Shown piece by piece: positions 12,501 through 23,160 of a stretch of DNA of 64,000 nt. Each line of letters starts with the position of its first letter. Position 1 is the stretch's first letter. Source of the DNA: Anseranas semipalmata (Eukaryota > Chordata > Aves > Anseriformes > Anseranatidae); assembly GCA_013399115.1 (NCBI GenBank), contig VXAA01000613.1, positions 186,001 to 250,000 of the forward strand, read 5' to 3'. The notes beneath the pieces are model-generated. The model made no database searches. It saw only the letters and a program-made list of their open reading frames with translations, and was not told the origin of the DNA. The position numbers were made by a program, and so were the translations under genes.

Positions 12501-13482
12501 AGCCCTGCAGAGCATCTCCATTCCCACGTCCTCCCTCTGCCAGCGAGACCGGACACAGGGAGAGCTGGAGAGGCTGCAGCCTCAACCGGCTCATTCAGCT
12601 GCAAAATCAGGATTTGGGAGACACGACCATCAGGCTTCTATTTAATTCACCCAGAGATCTGAGCTGAGCCTGTGCCTGTGCCTGGGAGAGGGAGAATGCC
12701 CTAGCAGCACAGAGCCTGGGGAAAAAAAGCCAATTTGACATTACTTATATTACTTCATATACTTTGTGCCTCGAATCCTAACCGATGGAAAGGAATTCAC
12801 AAACCTTCAGGGATACAAATATTGCACAAAGCACGACAGCCATGAAAAGTGTAGAAGATAGTAAGAAAATAGACTCTCAGCCTCCTCGGAGAAGGCTCCA
12901 GAGCCCAAGCCAGCTCCCAAGCTCCAGCTTGCCTTGGTTTGCACTATGAAAAATAAACCTCTGGGGTCTGGACTCATGGCCATGCCCCCAACCATCTCCC
13001 CAGCCATTCCCTCGTGAAGGCTTTCTTCTTGTCCTGGTGCTAGAAGGGTTATTACTCCTTCCTCCCAGCATGCGACAGAAATGTTTGCGCAGAGAAAAAA
13101 AATCCCCCAAGTCAGTACATTAATGTCCTGCAATGAAAAATAGATCTGTCTAAATATGCTCAAGGTAATTCAGAATACATTTGAGGTGATTTCAGGCTCT
13201 AAAGTCTGCCTGTAACAGCATTTCAGGCTGTGTTTATCAGTGCTTTCGCCCTGCACTTGCATTTTTTTTCTCCCTAGTTATTTTTAAAACATTTGCACAA
13301 CAACAGAACAAAAAGATCACAGCAAAGGGTAGAAATCAGCCTCACAGCAGCCTCTCCCAGCATCTTTGGAACTTTTACCTTCCCATTTTCTGAACCCAAA
13401 GTCTTGCCTGCTGCAGGCTGGGGTTAGTTTAGGTCAAGGCGAGGAGGCTGGTCTCCCTCTTACAGCAGCAATTCTGCAGCTA
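9546..13482. other. Intron, GC-rich with pyrimidine stretches
   Basis: Apart from the poly(T) pair at 10457-10497 I see no gene or repeat. A moderately AT-rich region at 10195-10380 (GTTATTATCTATCACTC) might be conserved. Confidence 0.55.
10457..10497 (+). repeat. Twin poly(T) runs
   Basis: T15 (10457-10471) and T16 (10482-10497) separated by CCGGTTTGCC. Confidence 0.9.
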
Positions 13483-13502
13483 ATTCACTGAATTCAGTGA
13501 AA
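13483..13502. promoter_or_regulatory. 20-bp perfect palindrome
   Basis: ATTCACTGAATTCAGTGAAT equals its own reverse complement, centred on the GAATTC. Such length is uncommon by chance in 64 kb. It lies 47 bases from an E-box cluster. Confidence 0.6.
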
Positions 13503-13548
13503 TCCAAGCCAAATTTCAACCTTAGCAATTCAGAGCGATACCAAAGGC

Positions 13549-13587
13549 CAGATGCTGCTGCAGATGCAGAGCCTACATCTGCAGATG
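13549..13587. promoter_or_regulatory. Cluster of four CAGATG E-boxes
   Basis: CAGATG occurs at 13549-13554, 13561-13566 and 13582-13587, and its complement CATCTG at 13576-13581: four sites in 39 bases. CAGATG is the E-box type preferred by neurogenic bHLH factors (NEUROG/NEUROD class), relevant for a neuronal adhesion gene. Binding is inference. Confidence 0.4.
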
Positions 13588-15439
13588 CACCGCCAGCTTC
13601 GATCGGGCCGGCTTCTCCTCTGGTTTCTACCAAAGCAACCACATCAGAGCCATGCAACCTCACGCCTGCTGCTAGACCGAGCTCCCCGAGCCAAAGGGTG
13701 CAGGGTTATGGTGACCACCCCTTGCCACTGGAGCCCTGCGCCTGCTTGGAGGGCTCAGAGATGCTCCTTTGGGTGCCCCAGGGCAGCCGCTGCTCCAGCC
13801 CTCCGTGCCGATGCGCTGCAAGGGGACAGAAGCTTGAGAGGTGACCCGGAGTGGCGAGCCACACGTCCTAGACGGGAAACATCACGCAGGCTGTTCCCAG
13901 TAACAGACGACACTGCAGAAGTTCTGCGAAAACCTGGTACACATGCACGGCAGAGCTTTGGGGAGCAGCAGCACAGGCTGGGGCTTCTCCCCACCACCAA
14001 GCTGCAGACTCGCACCCTATTCACGGAGAAGCACCGAGTTTTGCAGCAGGGCATGAAACCCAAGCAGAACCAGGCTTCTGCAGGGGTATTTTCCACAGGG
14101 CTAGGAGAAACTCTGCGACTCTTAGCCGGTTCAGATGCATTATCAGTGGCAAAACAACCCAGTACAGATGGAGGCAGCCCGTGCGCTGACAACACACTGC
14201 GGCAGGGAAGAGCGCGCGTTGCGCACAACTTGTGCTCTGTTCTGAAGTACGAGCTTGGAAAAGAAACAAAGAGATTCGGCTTTAGGCTCAAGGGGACCCA
14301 TCTGTTTTTGAGGAGTATTTATTTATTTATCAATTAATGTATCTATTTTACCTTGTGCTTTTGCACCATCTTGAAAACAAGGAGTCATAATAACCCTCAA
14401 GCAATTCTGCCCCTTATCCATCTGGTAAACAGCCATTCTGCTTTATTTTCTTAGTAGCTTTTTTTAAGCTCTGTGGTTTCTAACACAGCTGAAATCCACC
14501 AATTTCATGACAAGGACATCACCATTAATGATGATAGCAGTAATAATGACATTGCACTTGCACAGCGTGCTTCCACTGGCAGATTTCAACCCATTTTACA
14601 GTCACCTGCAAGCACCCATCTAAGGGAGGCAAACATTATGCTAATTTTAGAAGAAGTGAAAACTTGCAAAGAGAAGGCGAGCTCTTCCTCCAGTCCCAAT
14701 ACAAGCTTTCAACAAGGTTATAAATAGGAGCCAGGATTGCCAGCACCTATTCTCCTGGTAAATACAGGATGTCACGTGTGTGTACACTCAGTGACATTTT
14801 CCCAAGCACTCATGCAATTAAACCCCTCTCTAGCTTTACTCCGGCTCAGTGTAATTACCAAGAGCTTTTCAGGGGCCAGAGCCTGGCATTTGCCAGCAGA
14901 GGGAACCTTCCCATTGCCGTTTTGGAGGCAGATGAGACCCGGCAGAGCCTCTCTGCAGCAGCGAGCATTGCTCCTCCTGGGTTGGAGGCTGTGGCACGTG
15001 CAGCGATGGCTTGGGACCCGCTCGGGCACCCCGATGCATTTTGCACCGCTGCAAAGTGCCTGCCTGCTGCAAAAACTCTGTTTGCTGGGATGTGCACGAG
15101 CAAACGCAGCCCCCAAGCCCAGCACGTGCCCCGCACACAAATTGCACCGCTCCCTGCTGACAGCGCTGCAAAAAGCCATTTGCATCCCCCCCCGGACACA
15201 TCCCCGCAAAGACCACGCTGTCGGGCTATGGCTTGCCACAGAAGCTGATACCCAAGGCTCCCCGACCCCCAAAATAAAGAGCAGCCCCTTCCCAAGGTCC
15301 CGGGCAAGCGGTACCATGGGCAGGGGGGGCTCTGCCGCCGGCGGGTGGGAGGGAGCCGCCGCCAGCCCTGGGCGCAGCGTGCTCGACCCAAATTTATGTG
15401 TCGCAGAAGCGCGCGTCTGCATCCATTATTCACGCGGCT
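13588..15439. other. Intron, GC-rich then mixed
   Basis: GC-rich open frames on both strands (13552-14337 plus; 14737-15447 plus; 14772-15422 minus) match no protein family I know and overlap each other, as expected of chance frames. Confidence 0.55.
14540..14625 (+). repeat. Possible L3/CR1-like 3' fragment
   Basis: AATAATGACATTGCACTTGC, then ACAGCGTGCTTCCACTGGCA and GATTTCAACCCATTTTACAG, resembles the same 'taataat..gcacttatatagcgctttc..agatctcaaagcgctttac' pattern. The match is weak. Confidence 0.3.
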
Positions 15440-15995
15440 CACCCTAGGCTATAAAATGTTCCTTCTTAAAAGTTTTTAAGTAAAACAGAGTCTCTAAACG
15501 AATGACACGGGGTTAAACTACATCTATTTCCCAGCAAAAACATTAAATTATAACATATATATATTCCCCCTTGAATGACAGAGCTGGTGTTGCAGCTGGA
15601 GGCAGGGCTGGGGAAGGAGAGACGCAGGATTTATAGCCTGAAACCCTCTAACAGTTGTTCACAGCATTAGCTCTCTGCACATTATAAACACTTACATTTC
15701 CATCTCCTGCGCTGATTGTACTTTGCAGTTATGAAGTTGTTTCCACTTTCTCCTCCCCACCCCCTCCTTCCCTACTATAATATTTAGTCTGCAGCTCTGC
15801 TTATTTACATACTTAATTTCAGTTCTGTTTGCAAACACAAATTAGTTTTGTGCAATTACTTTGTGCATGGACATGGAGTTTATCCGCTTCAGCGGTTTAA
15901 CAGCGCTGAAAGTGACTGCACAGGACCATATGGCTCTCTATATATAATCACAATATTACCTGCACATATTAGTTACATAAGAGCTACGTTATAAT
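15440..15995. promoter_or_regulatory. AT-rich candidate conserved non-coding element
   Basis: A long AT-rich block follows a GC-rich one and holds CTATAATATTTAG, TACTTAATTTCAG, CAAATTAGTTTTGTGCAATT, GACCATATGG and CTATATATAATCAC. It is not low-complexity until the purine tract at 16018. Confidence 0.35.
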
Positions 15996-16017
15996 TAGAG
16001 CAGTTCAAAGAGGTTCA

Positions 16018-16203
16018 AAGAGAAAATGGAAGGAAAAAAAGGAAAGGAAAAGAGAAAAGAAAAAAAAAAGAAAAAAGAGGAAAGGGAAATTAGAAAAGAA
16101 AAAAATAAAACAAAGGGGAAAAAGGAAAAAAGAAAAGGAAGAAAACAGAAAAAGGAAAAAGGAAAAAGAAAAAAAGGAAATAAAAAAGAACTGGAGAAAA
16201 GGA
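16018..16203 (+). repeat. 190-base polypurine (A/G) tract
   Basis: The plus strand is almost only A and G, built from GGAAA, AAAAG and GAAAAAG units with a handful of T or C interruptions. This is a decayed pentanucleotide-like microsatellite, and its complement reads as a lysine-free Phe/Ser/Leu low-complexity frame that is not a gene. Such mirror-rich tracts can form triplex DNA. Confidence 0.9.
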
Positions 16204-17400
16204 TTCCCTAACCCATCACAGAGGCAGCGTGGGAGAACAGAGCTATGCAGGAAATTGATTTTATGACAGAACTGAAAAATCAGGTGAAAAATGGTGTGGG
16301 TCAAATTAAACATTTTGTTCAACCAGAAAATAAAGGTTTTGTTTCATTGTCAGGCTCTCTCTTTTTAGTTAGTTTGTTTGTTCAACCTTAATAACAAGCA
16401 GTTTGCTATATTTTTTAAACAAAAAGAAGGTAATTGAAACAAAAGAATCCCGATGTTTTTCTGGAAAATGAAACAAGTTTCTCTAGATTGCTTTTTCCTT
16501 TCCCCAACCCTAAATTGCTGGCCTGAGCTTAGTTCCCCAATACTTCTAGCAGACCCAGACCTCCCTTTTCCAGGGAAATGAGCATTATCTTGAAAACCTG
16601 GAGTGGGATCCACAGCCTGGAAGTTTTCAGCCGCCCCCGTGAGCAGCTCCAGTCTGCATGGACACACAGGAGCATCGGGCTGGGCTTTGACACAATTCAC
16701 CCCTTTGTTCGGGGTTTTTAGTGGGTTTCCTTCAAAACCAACCTCCGACTAGGCACATTTTGTGCTGGAAAATGCTTTAACCACCTCTAGACATAGTGAT
16801 ACCTGAAGTCTCCCCAAAAGCCTCCTGGTGCTGCTGACCTTGAAGGGGGTGGCTGGGCTTTCTCATTGCTGCTGCCACCAGGACAATTCGGCCCCAAAAG
16901 AGCAGAGATTTGGCGGGGACAGTGGGGCCGCTACCCCTGACTTCCCAAAGGAGCGTGGCTCGGTGATGCCATCCCATCCCCACGTGGCCGGGCAGGTTTG
17001 GGCTGCCAGTGCCAGCCCACCGCCACCCGCCGGGGCGAGCGGTGACAGCGCGCTCGGTGCAGCACCTCTGCCGCAGCTCGGTCTCCACGGCCCATTTAAT
17101 CGCCCGGCTTTCCGTACAAGCAGCCAAAGACCCCCGCGAGTGCATCGTATTTTCTGGTCTGCTAGGAAGCGGTGTTAGAACACAAATTCATTTCACGTGC
17201 TGTGAGCAGCCTCCAGACTGAAAACCCCGGCGGCCCGCAGCCACGGGAGCCCCTGCCCGACGTGCGCAGATGCCCAGCGGGACCCCCCCTGCTCCCCCAT
17301 GGGTGCGGGGACTTGGGGTAACTCCACGGCTTCACCTATTCCCACCAGCGCTGCAGAAGCCTTTTCTACTCTCCCTCTTCCCCCGCTGCTCACAAGACGG
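16204..17400. other. Intron, nothing recognised
   Basis: AT-rich up to about 16500, then GC-rich. No gene, RNA or repeat family seen. Confidence 0.55.
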
Positions 17401-17472
17401 TCTTTATTTATATAATACATTTCACATCCAAGACGTCGCTGAGAGCTCTACACAAATATTAATTACCAAGCC
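17401..17472 (+). repeat. Ancient L3/CR1-like 3' fragment
   Basis: TTTATTTATATAATACATTT, then CACATCCAAGACGTC and GAGCTCTACACAAATATTAA, follows the amniote pattern 'ttatatagcgcctttcatccaaagatctcaaagcgctttacaaacattaatta'. It is clearly diverged. Confidence 0.45.
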
Positions 17473-17523
17473 CTAGGTGGTAAATTATAAATATCCGTTC
17501 TCTCAAGATTAAAAATCCTACGT

Positions 17524-17544
17524 TTAATAATAATAATAATAATA
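17524..17544 (+). repeat. (TAA)n microsatellite
   Basis: About seven perfect TAA units, followed by A7. Confidence 0.9.
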
Positions 17545-20500
17545 AAAAAAGACTGCAGTGTGGCATCTAAAGTGCTACATGAAGGAGTGCTCCTTTGCTC
17601 TGGGGATGCAATATAACAGGCTAGACCCCAGAAAACTTAAAGTACAGACGCACTGAGGGTCAGTGCTTAATGGCCAGGCCACAAAGACAGCGAACAGCAG
17701 CTCTGTCATCTGCTTGCTGCCTCCGAATCGGAGAGCTGAACAAATACTTGCAGGGCTGAGCCGGCGGTGAATACATTTCTAGGGAGATCTAATTAGCTGA
17801 CCAAGTCGGAGGATCAATTACAGAACCATTTGCTGACAAACACTGAACTCCGACCACTCGTGATGCGGTTTGCTCACAGGCCGGGCACCACTCCTGCACC
17901 CGCTGGAGCTCGTGGCTCCAGAACTGGGAGGAGAGGAGGCGAGGAGGTAAGGACCGAGGAGTGTTACTGCAGGATCAATGGCTCCGGCTTCCAAAATAAG
18001 CATCTCTGCTCTGCTCGGCCTTTATCTAGCAGCTGGAAATTGTTACCCTGCGATAGTGTCCTGGTCTCTGCTGATGTTATCTCTTAGGCAAAGCAGGGCA
18101 GCATCCCTCTGCTTGTCTAACACTGATTATACCCGGCAGGATTTCTGTGCTACGCAATGTGTCAGAGTCACGACAGCATGATGATGGACTCACCGGGTAC
18201 AAGGCCAGGTGTAATAAGGAAGCAGCTGCTTTCCGATTCTGCTCTGGGATCTCTCGTCCTTGCAGAGCACATTTCTGGGGTATGCCTGACACTCGTTCCC
18301 TGAGCAAAAACTGCCAGGGCTGACAGTGAGGAATGAGCAGAGTACCCGGTGGAGATAAAGCCCCGCAGCGATAAGAGCCCGGGGCCGGTTCTGCACAGCA
18401 GAGCACCGCGCACCCAGCTCCCCATCCTCGAAGCCGTGGGGCAACCGGAGCCCATCCCTGACCAGAGGCACGTCTCGGGGGTGCAGCTGCACACAGCAAG
18501 CAGAAGGAGGCAAAGCTTCCTCCTCTCGGTCTTTTCATCTGCTGCCACAGTGCGCATCAGGCCACGTGGAGCTGATGCTGCCAACCCCCAAATGTCTCAG
18601 CTCCCACCAGTCTCAAAGTGGCTTGTGCAAGACCAGCCAGCTTTCTCCTAGACCTGAGCCCAGCTCAGAAGGCACAATTCACCCCCAGCACCCCTCTCTC
18701 CCCTCCTACTCAGGGGTCCCAGACCAGGAGGAGTTTGCTGCAATTCTCAGCCTCTGCAGCCTTGCCCCAGCCTGCTCAGCTTCGGCTCAAGTGCTTGAGC
18801 ACATCGCTTCCAAGCTGTGGACGGTACAAACAGGGTGGATCTTTTAGGGCTGGGGATCTTTTTTTTTTTTTATCTTTATTACTATTATTTTTAATTTTGA
18901 TTTTCTTTGTTGCTGCCTGCTGGGCTCCCCTTTCTGCGTAGATCAGAGCAATCAATGAAGAGGACAAAACCCCAGCTTCCCAAAGTGAGAGAGGCAGCAA
19001 TCAGAGCTAGTGGAAAGGACACGCCAGGAAGTCAATGAAGATTGGAAATAACATTTACAAAACTGGGACTCAGCAGGCCCAGGGTACTTTGTCTGGCTGT
19101 TTGAACAGTGTGCGCTCCTCTTTCCCTTTGAGTGTAGCAAACAGCTGGTCTATAAGTAAGGGTACCTGAGGATAATAACGCCGGTGATGATCACTGCAGT
19201 AGCCTCCCTGTGTCTTGACCGTAATTTCTGTTTGCATGGCTAGCAAAGGCTTTGTACAGTGGGGCATTTACGGATGTGCCTCTGTTTCTGACCCCCAGCT
19301 ACCTCCACACCAAACATTAAAGCTGCATTGCTTTAAGGACCTCGAGCAGCTCTGTCCCCATAGGTGGCTTGCAGCATGGATAACGGCTCTGCAAGGGCAG
19401 CGGGGACGCGGGCACAGCACCCTCACCGTGCTCTCCTCCCTCTGCCCTCATTTTGCACAAAATCTTCACCGTGCAGCAATGAGCAGCGGCTCAGTTTGCC
19501 ACCTCATTTCAAGGCTGCTGCCTCCAGCTGCCCCATCGAGCCACCCTTGTGGAAGAAGGAGACTTAACTTGGCATTTGTTTAGCAAGAAAAGCATGGGTC
19601 CTAAAAAAAACAAACAAACACAATCACAAACAAAATTTCATAACTATTTCTCTGCTCACCCACAGCACAATGCCCACTGGATTGCTACTGCAGCGTTAGT
19701 AAGCATCCTCTCCAGCACACACATCCCATCCCCAAGGAATAACCACAGTAAAAACACAACACGTCTTCAGAGAGGGAGAGACAGAGAGAAGGACAGGGAG
19801 AATGTCTCCACCTAAAAGACTACTTGATTCAAAAAGAAATCTCTCATATATTTACAAAGAACAAGAGTAACCATTACTTCTCAGACACATTGGAGGTTTG
19901 ACAGGAAAAAAAACCAACATCTTGTCCCTCTTTTTCTGCCTCAGCACGACGCCTTGGAGCACTGCCTGTGTCAGGAAAGCTCTCCCCCACCCTGGGTCCC
20001 GCATTCACTTCAGAGGAGACGGAGCACACTGGGCTTCCAGAGTGCCACCAATCCAGCTGCTCCTCCATAAGCCAGAGCCCAGCTAGCCACACATCTCCCA
20101 AGAAGCAGAGACAAGTCGAACCTCCTATGGACCATGGTAAGTCAAGGCATGGAGAGCACTAACAACAGCTGTGGCCATAACAGCTTCCTCCCAGCCCCGA
20201 CTCCCTCCTCCCGCAGCCGTGCTCCCTATTACTCCTCCTCTAGCCCCAGCTGTGGTCGATGGGTCCAATTTCACAGCTGCTCAGTTCCAAATTGGACCTG
20301 TGCTTCCCAGCTGTACTTGGACTCCTGCGTTTGTTTGCTATCAGCTTTAATTAGGAGAGGTTTCATCGTCTGCCGCATCCAACCCTCTGCTCCTGCTCCT
20401 CCACGGCCACCTTCCTCACCCGCTCCGTGCTCAGCGGCTTGGAAGCCTGCAGCCGCTGCCTTGGACCCGTCTCCTCCTCTGCTGCCCTGCCACGAGATGG

Positions 20501-20574
20501 GGGGCCACGAAGGCGCGTAGCCCCTGCCCCGCCACAGCCCCTCTGCCGGGCTCTCCCTGCCCGCTCCTGCCGGG
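17545..20574. other. Intron, nothing recognised
   Basis: GC-rich patches at 18345-18490 and 20390-20575 have moderate CpG density but no promoter signature. A T11 run lies near 18860. Confidence 0.55.
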
Positions 20575-20820
20575 CTGCGGTGCAGAACTGAGCTGGAGAA
20601 ATCAAAGCTGATTCCAATCTTATTATCCAACACGGCCCTATCAGCTGAGACAGCGACATTTATCACATTAATAGGAATGATAGAAGAAAACTGGGATCCT
20701 GTCCAACAAGAGCACTTTATCACATGTTGCACTGTCTTACAAATCCAATTATCACCAGCCGAAGGTCTTAACGGCCCTCCAAGAGTGGCTTTGGAAATCT
20801 TAAAAGACTATAAAAGCACT
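20575..20820. promoter_or_regulatory. Candidate conserved non-coding element with repeated TTTATCACAT
   Basis: TTTATCACAT occurs exactly at 20659-20668 and 20716-20725, with further TATC cores (TTATTATCC, CTATCAG, AATTATCACC) between about 20620 and 20756. The block is AT-rich between GC-rich flanks and has no repeat signature. It resembles a GATA-site-rich enhancer; conservation is untested. Confidence 0.4.
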
Positions 20821-22484
20821 TGTCCGGAGCCGGCTGCATCGCCTTTGCCAGGGCATGGGAAGCAGCATCATGTGCCTTTCAGGAGACTGGAGCAGCTTCG
20901 TCCCTGCACGGAGAAGCCCAGAGAGAGGGGACGGCTGTCACTGGGAAGGGGATGGATGCAAGGGACGCAAGCAGGGCTCTCCCTGCGAGGCCACGTCCCG
21001 TGCTGCATGCACGTCCAGTGCCCCAGAACTCGGTCATTTGTCCCTGCAAAGCACAGGGGGCCACCCAAACGCAAAGCATCAGGAGTTTGCTCCTCTCCCT
21101 GGGTTTCCAGACCAAGTGCAGTGCCAGGAACAGGCCGCTGCAGGCACGACCCGGCAGGACTTTGCTGCTCTCTTGGCCTCCTGGCCTGTCTCACTGCGAA
21201 AACATTCAAGCAAAGCTTTTCTCAGTTCTCGCTGAATGAGTAACATTCAACCCAGCATGAATTCCCTTATTTTTCTTCAGCTGTCAGTTATTAAGGTTTC
21301 ATTCCAACTTGATCCAAAATGATTTTTCCCATTTCCAATACTGCAAGTGAAGCAAAAAGCAAAAAAAAAAAAATTCGCTTTTTCTCCCCGTTGTTCTAAT
21401 GATTGTACCTTAAATAATTTATCCACTCCTCTTCTACACTTCTGCCCTTCACTCACCATTTCCTAAGCATGCTTTAGCATTTCTCCTTCTGCCCCAGTTC
21501 AGCTTGTGGTCAGAAACGATGACCAGGGGAATTCATCACAGCGGGACAGGCTTTTCATTTCATTCTGCTCCACTGAGCATCTAGAAACAACAGCTCCTTA
21601 TTTTTACTGTCTCCTGCCCCATGCAGTCATTCTGTTATTCCCCTGGACATGCGTGGCACGGAGACACCTCTGAGAGTCACCGCGAGTTAGGCATCTGGGC
21701 ACGGTTTGTGTCTCGCCTTCAAAACTGGGCCGGGATGCTCAGACTAAAGAAGCGTGCCAGCCGGAGATGACAGGAGTGTGAAAGACAAGGTGCAGGGCAG
21801 GGGAAAATCCAGGCCACTGTCTTCAGCCCCGTGAGCACAAAGCCCTGGCTTCCCAGCAGCCGAGAGGAACAATTTCTCTTCATTTGTGCTCTGCTAACAC
21901 AGGGCTGGCATAGGTACAATAGGGGCTGATGGTCCATATATACATTATATAATAGGGGATGATGACCACTTGATGGTCCTGTTACAGAGAGATGGTCCCT
22001 CATCACAGCAGGAGACAAGGACCACAGCAAGGGACACATTCCAGCCCTAACATAGCACAGCCCCTAATCAGATAAAAAGTTCATGTGCACGGGGGCTTTC
22101 CTGCACCGCAGTTCACCGTCTTGCACAAGCACAGCAGGTCCCTATAATCTGGATTATTTTTGCCTGCAGGAAACCCTCTCTCCAGGCATAAAGCTGCCAT
22201 AAAGCAAGCTTTACTCGGCTCAAGTCTGCACAAGAAGAGCAGCTGCTGCCTCACCTAATCCCCAGCAGCACTGCGATGAACCCATAGAGCCGACACGGGA
22301 ATAACCTGTCCCAGTTCATGCCCAGGTTTCCAGGCAATGCAGCTAAATAAAGCAACAACCAGACAGGTCACGCTGCTCCTCTGCAGGGTCTCCCCTTTTG
22401 TGGCCGTGGCACAGGACAGAACAACGTGCTTCGCCACACCTGGATGGCATTACCATTGCCGGGAAGCAAGGGGTCTCCATCGCG
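20821..22484. other. Intron, nothing recognised
   Basis: Includes three GATGGTCC copies (about 21928, 21974 and 21991) around an AT-rich spot. No gene or repeat family seen. Confidence 0.5.
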
Positions 22485-22560
22485 CTGCTCTTAGATATTT
22501 AAAGTGATTTAATGGTTGTCATTCATTATTAATCATGGTTATTAGAAGGATGCCTCCGAA
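22485..22560. promoter_or_regulatory. Short TAAT-rich candidate element
   Basis: ATTTAAAGTGATTTAATGG and CATTCATTATTAATCATGG in about 60 bases between GC-rich flanks. Confidence 0.25.
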
Positions 22561-22999
22561 CACATGGAGAACGGGATCTTGCGTGGCTAGACACTGCACA
22601 AACACTGAGCAGACAAAAAGGTCCCTTCTAGGAAAAGCCCTGCTCCCGCCCAGCTCTGATCAAACAACAGCACTTGCGGGAAATATTTTGATTTTGGGGG
22701 CAGGGTAAGGAGAGAGAGACAGAAACACACTCTTCATAAAAGCTTTTCCATCTTTTAATCCCAGCTTATTTCATAGCTGCATAGTCCCAGCAGGAACTGC
22801 TGCCCTCCTCTGCTTGTTTACACAGGGGTGACCCGGGAGCCCCTACAAGGGACACGAGCTCTGCTGTAGAGACTGAGATACAAAAGATGCTCCCTGCCTC
22901 TGAGCATCACCCTACAAAAGTCTTTTGGCAGGTATAAATCTAGTGAATTCACAAGGCAGTGGAGGAAAAACACAAGTTTGTGGAGTGCCATGGATGTTC

Positions 23000-23160
23000 A
23001 GGGCAATGAAGGGAGTTTCTAATAAGCACCGGAACGGAAATTTATGTCAGGGCACACAAAATATTACAGATGGTAGCTTATGCAGCCCTTGTATTAAAAA
23101 CAAAGTCAATTATATTATCCTAAGACAATAAATGAAATTGGAAAGCATAAAAGGAAATGG
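23000..23160. promoter_or_regulatory. AT-rich candidate element
   Basis: TTCTAATAAGC, GGAAATTTATG, AAATATTACAG and TCAATTATATTATCC, directly before a GC-rich block. Confidence 0.25.
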
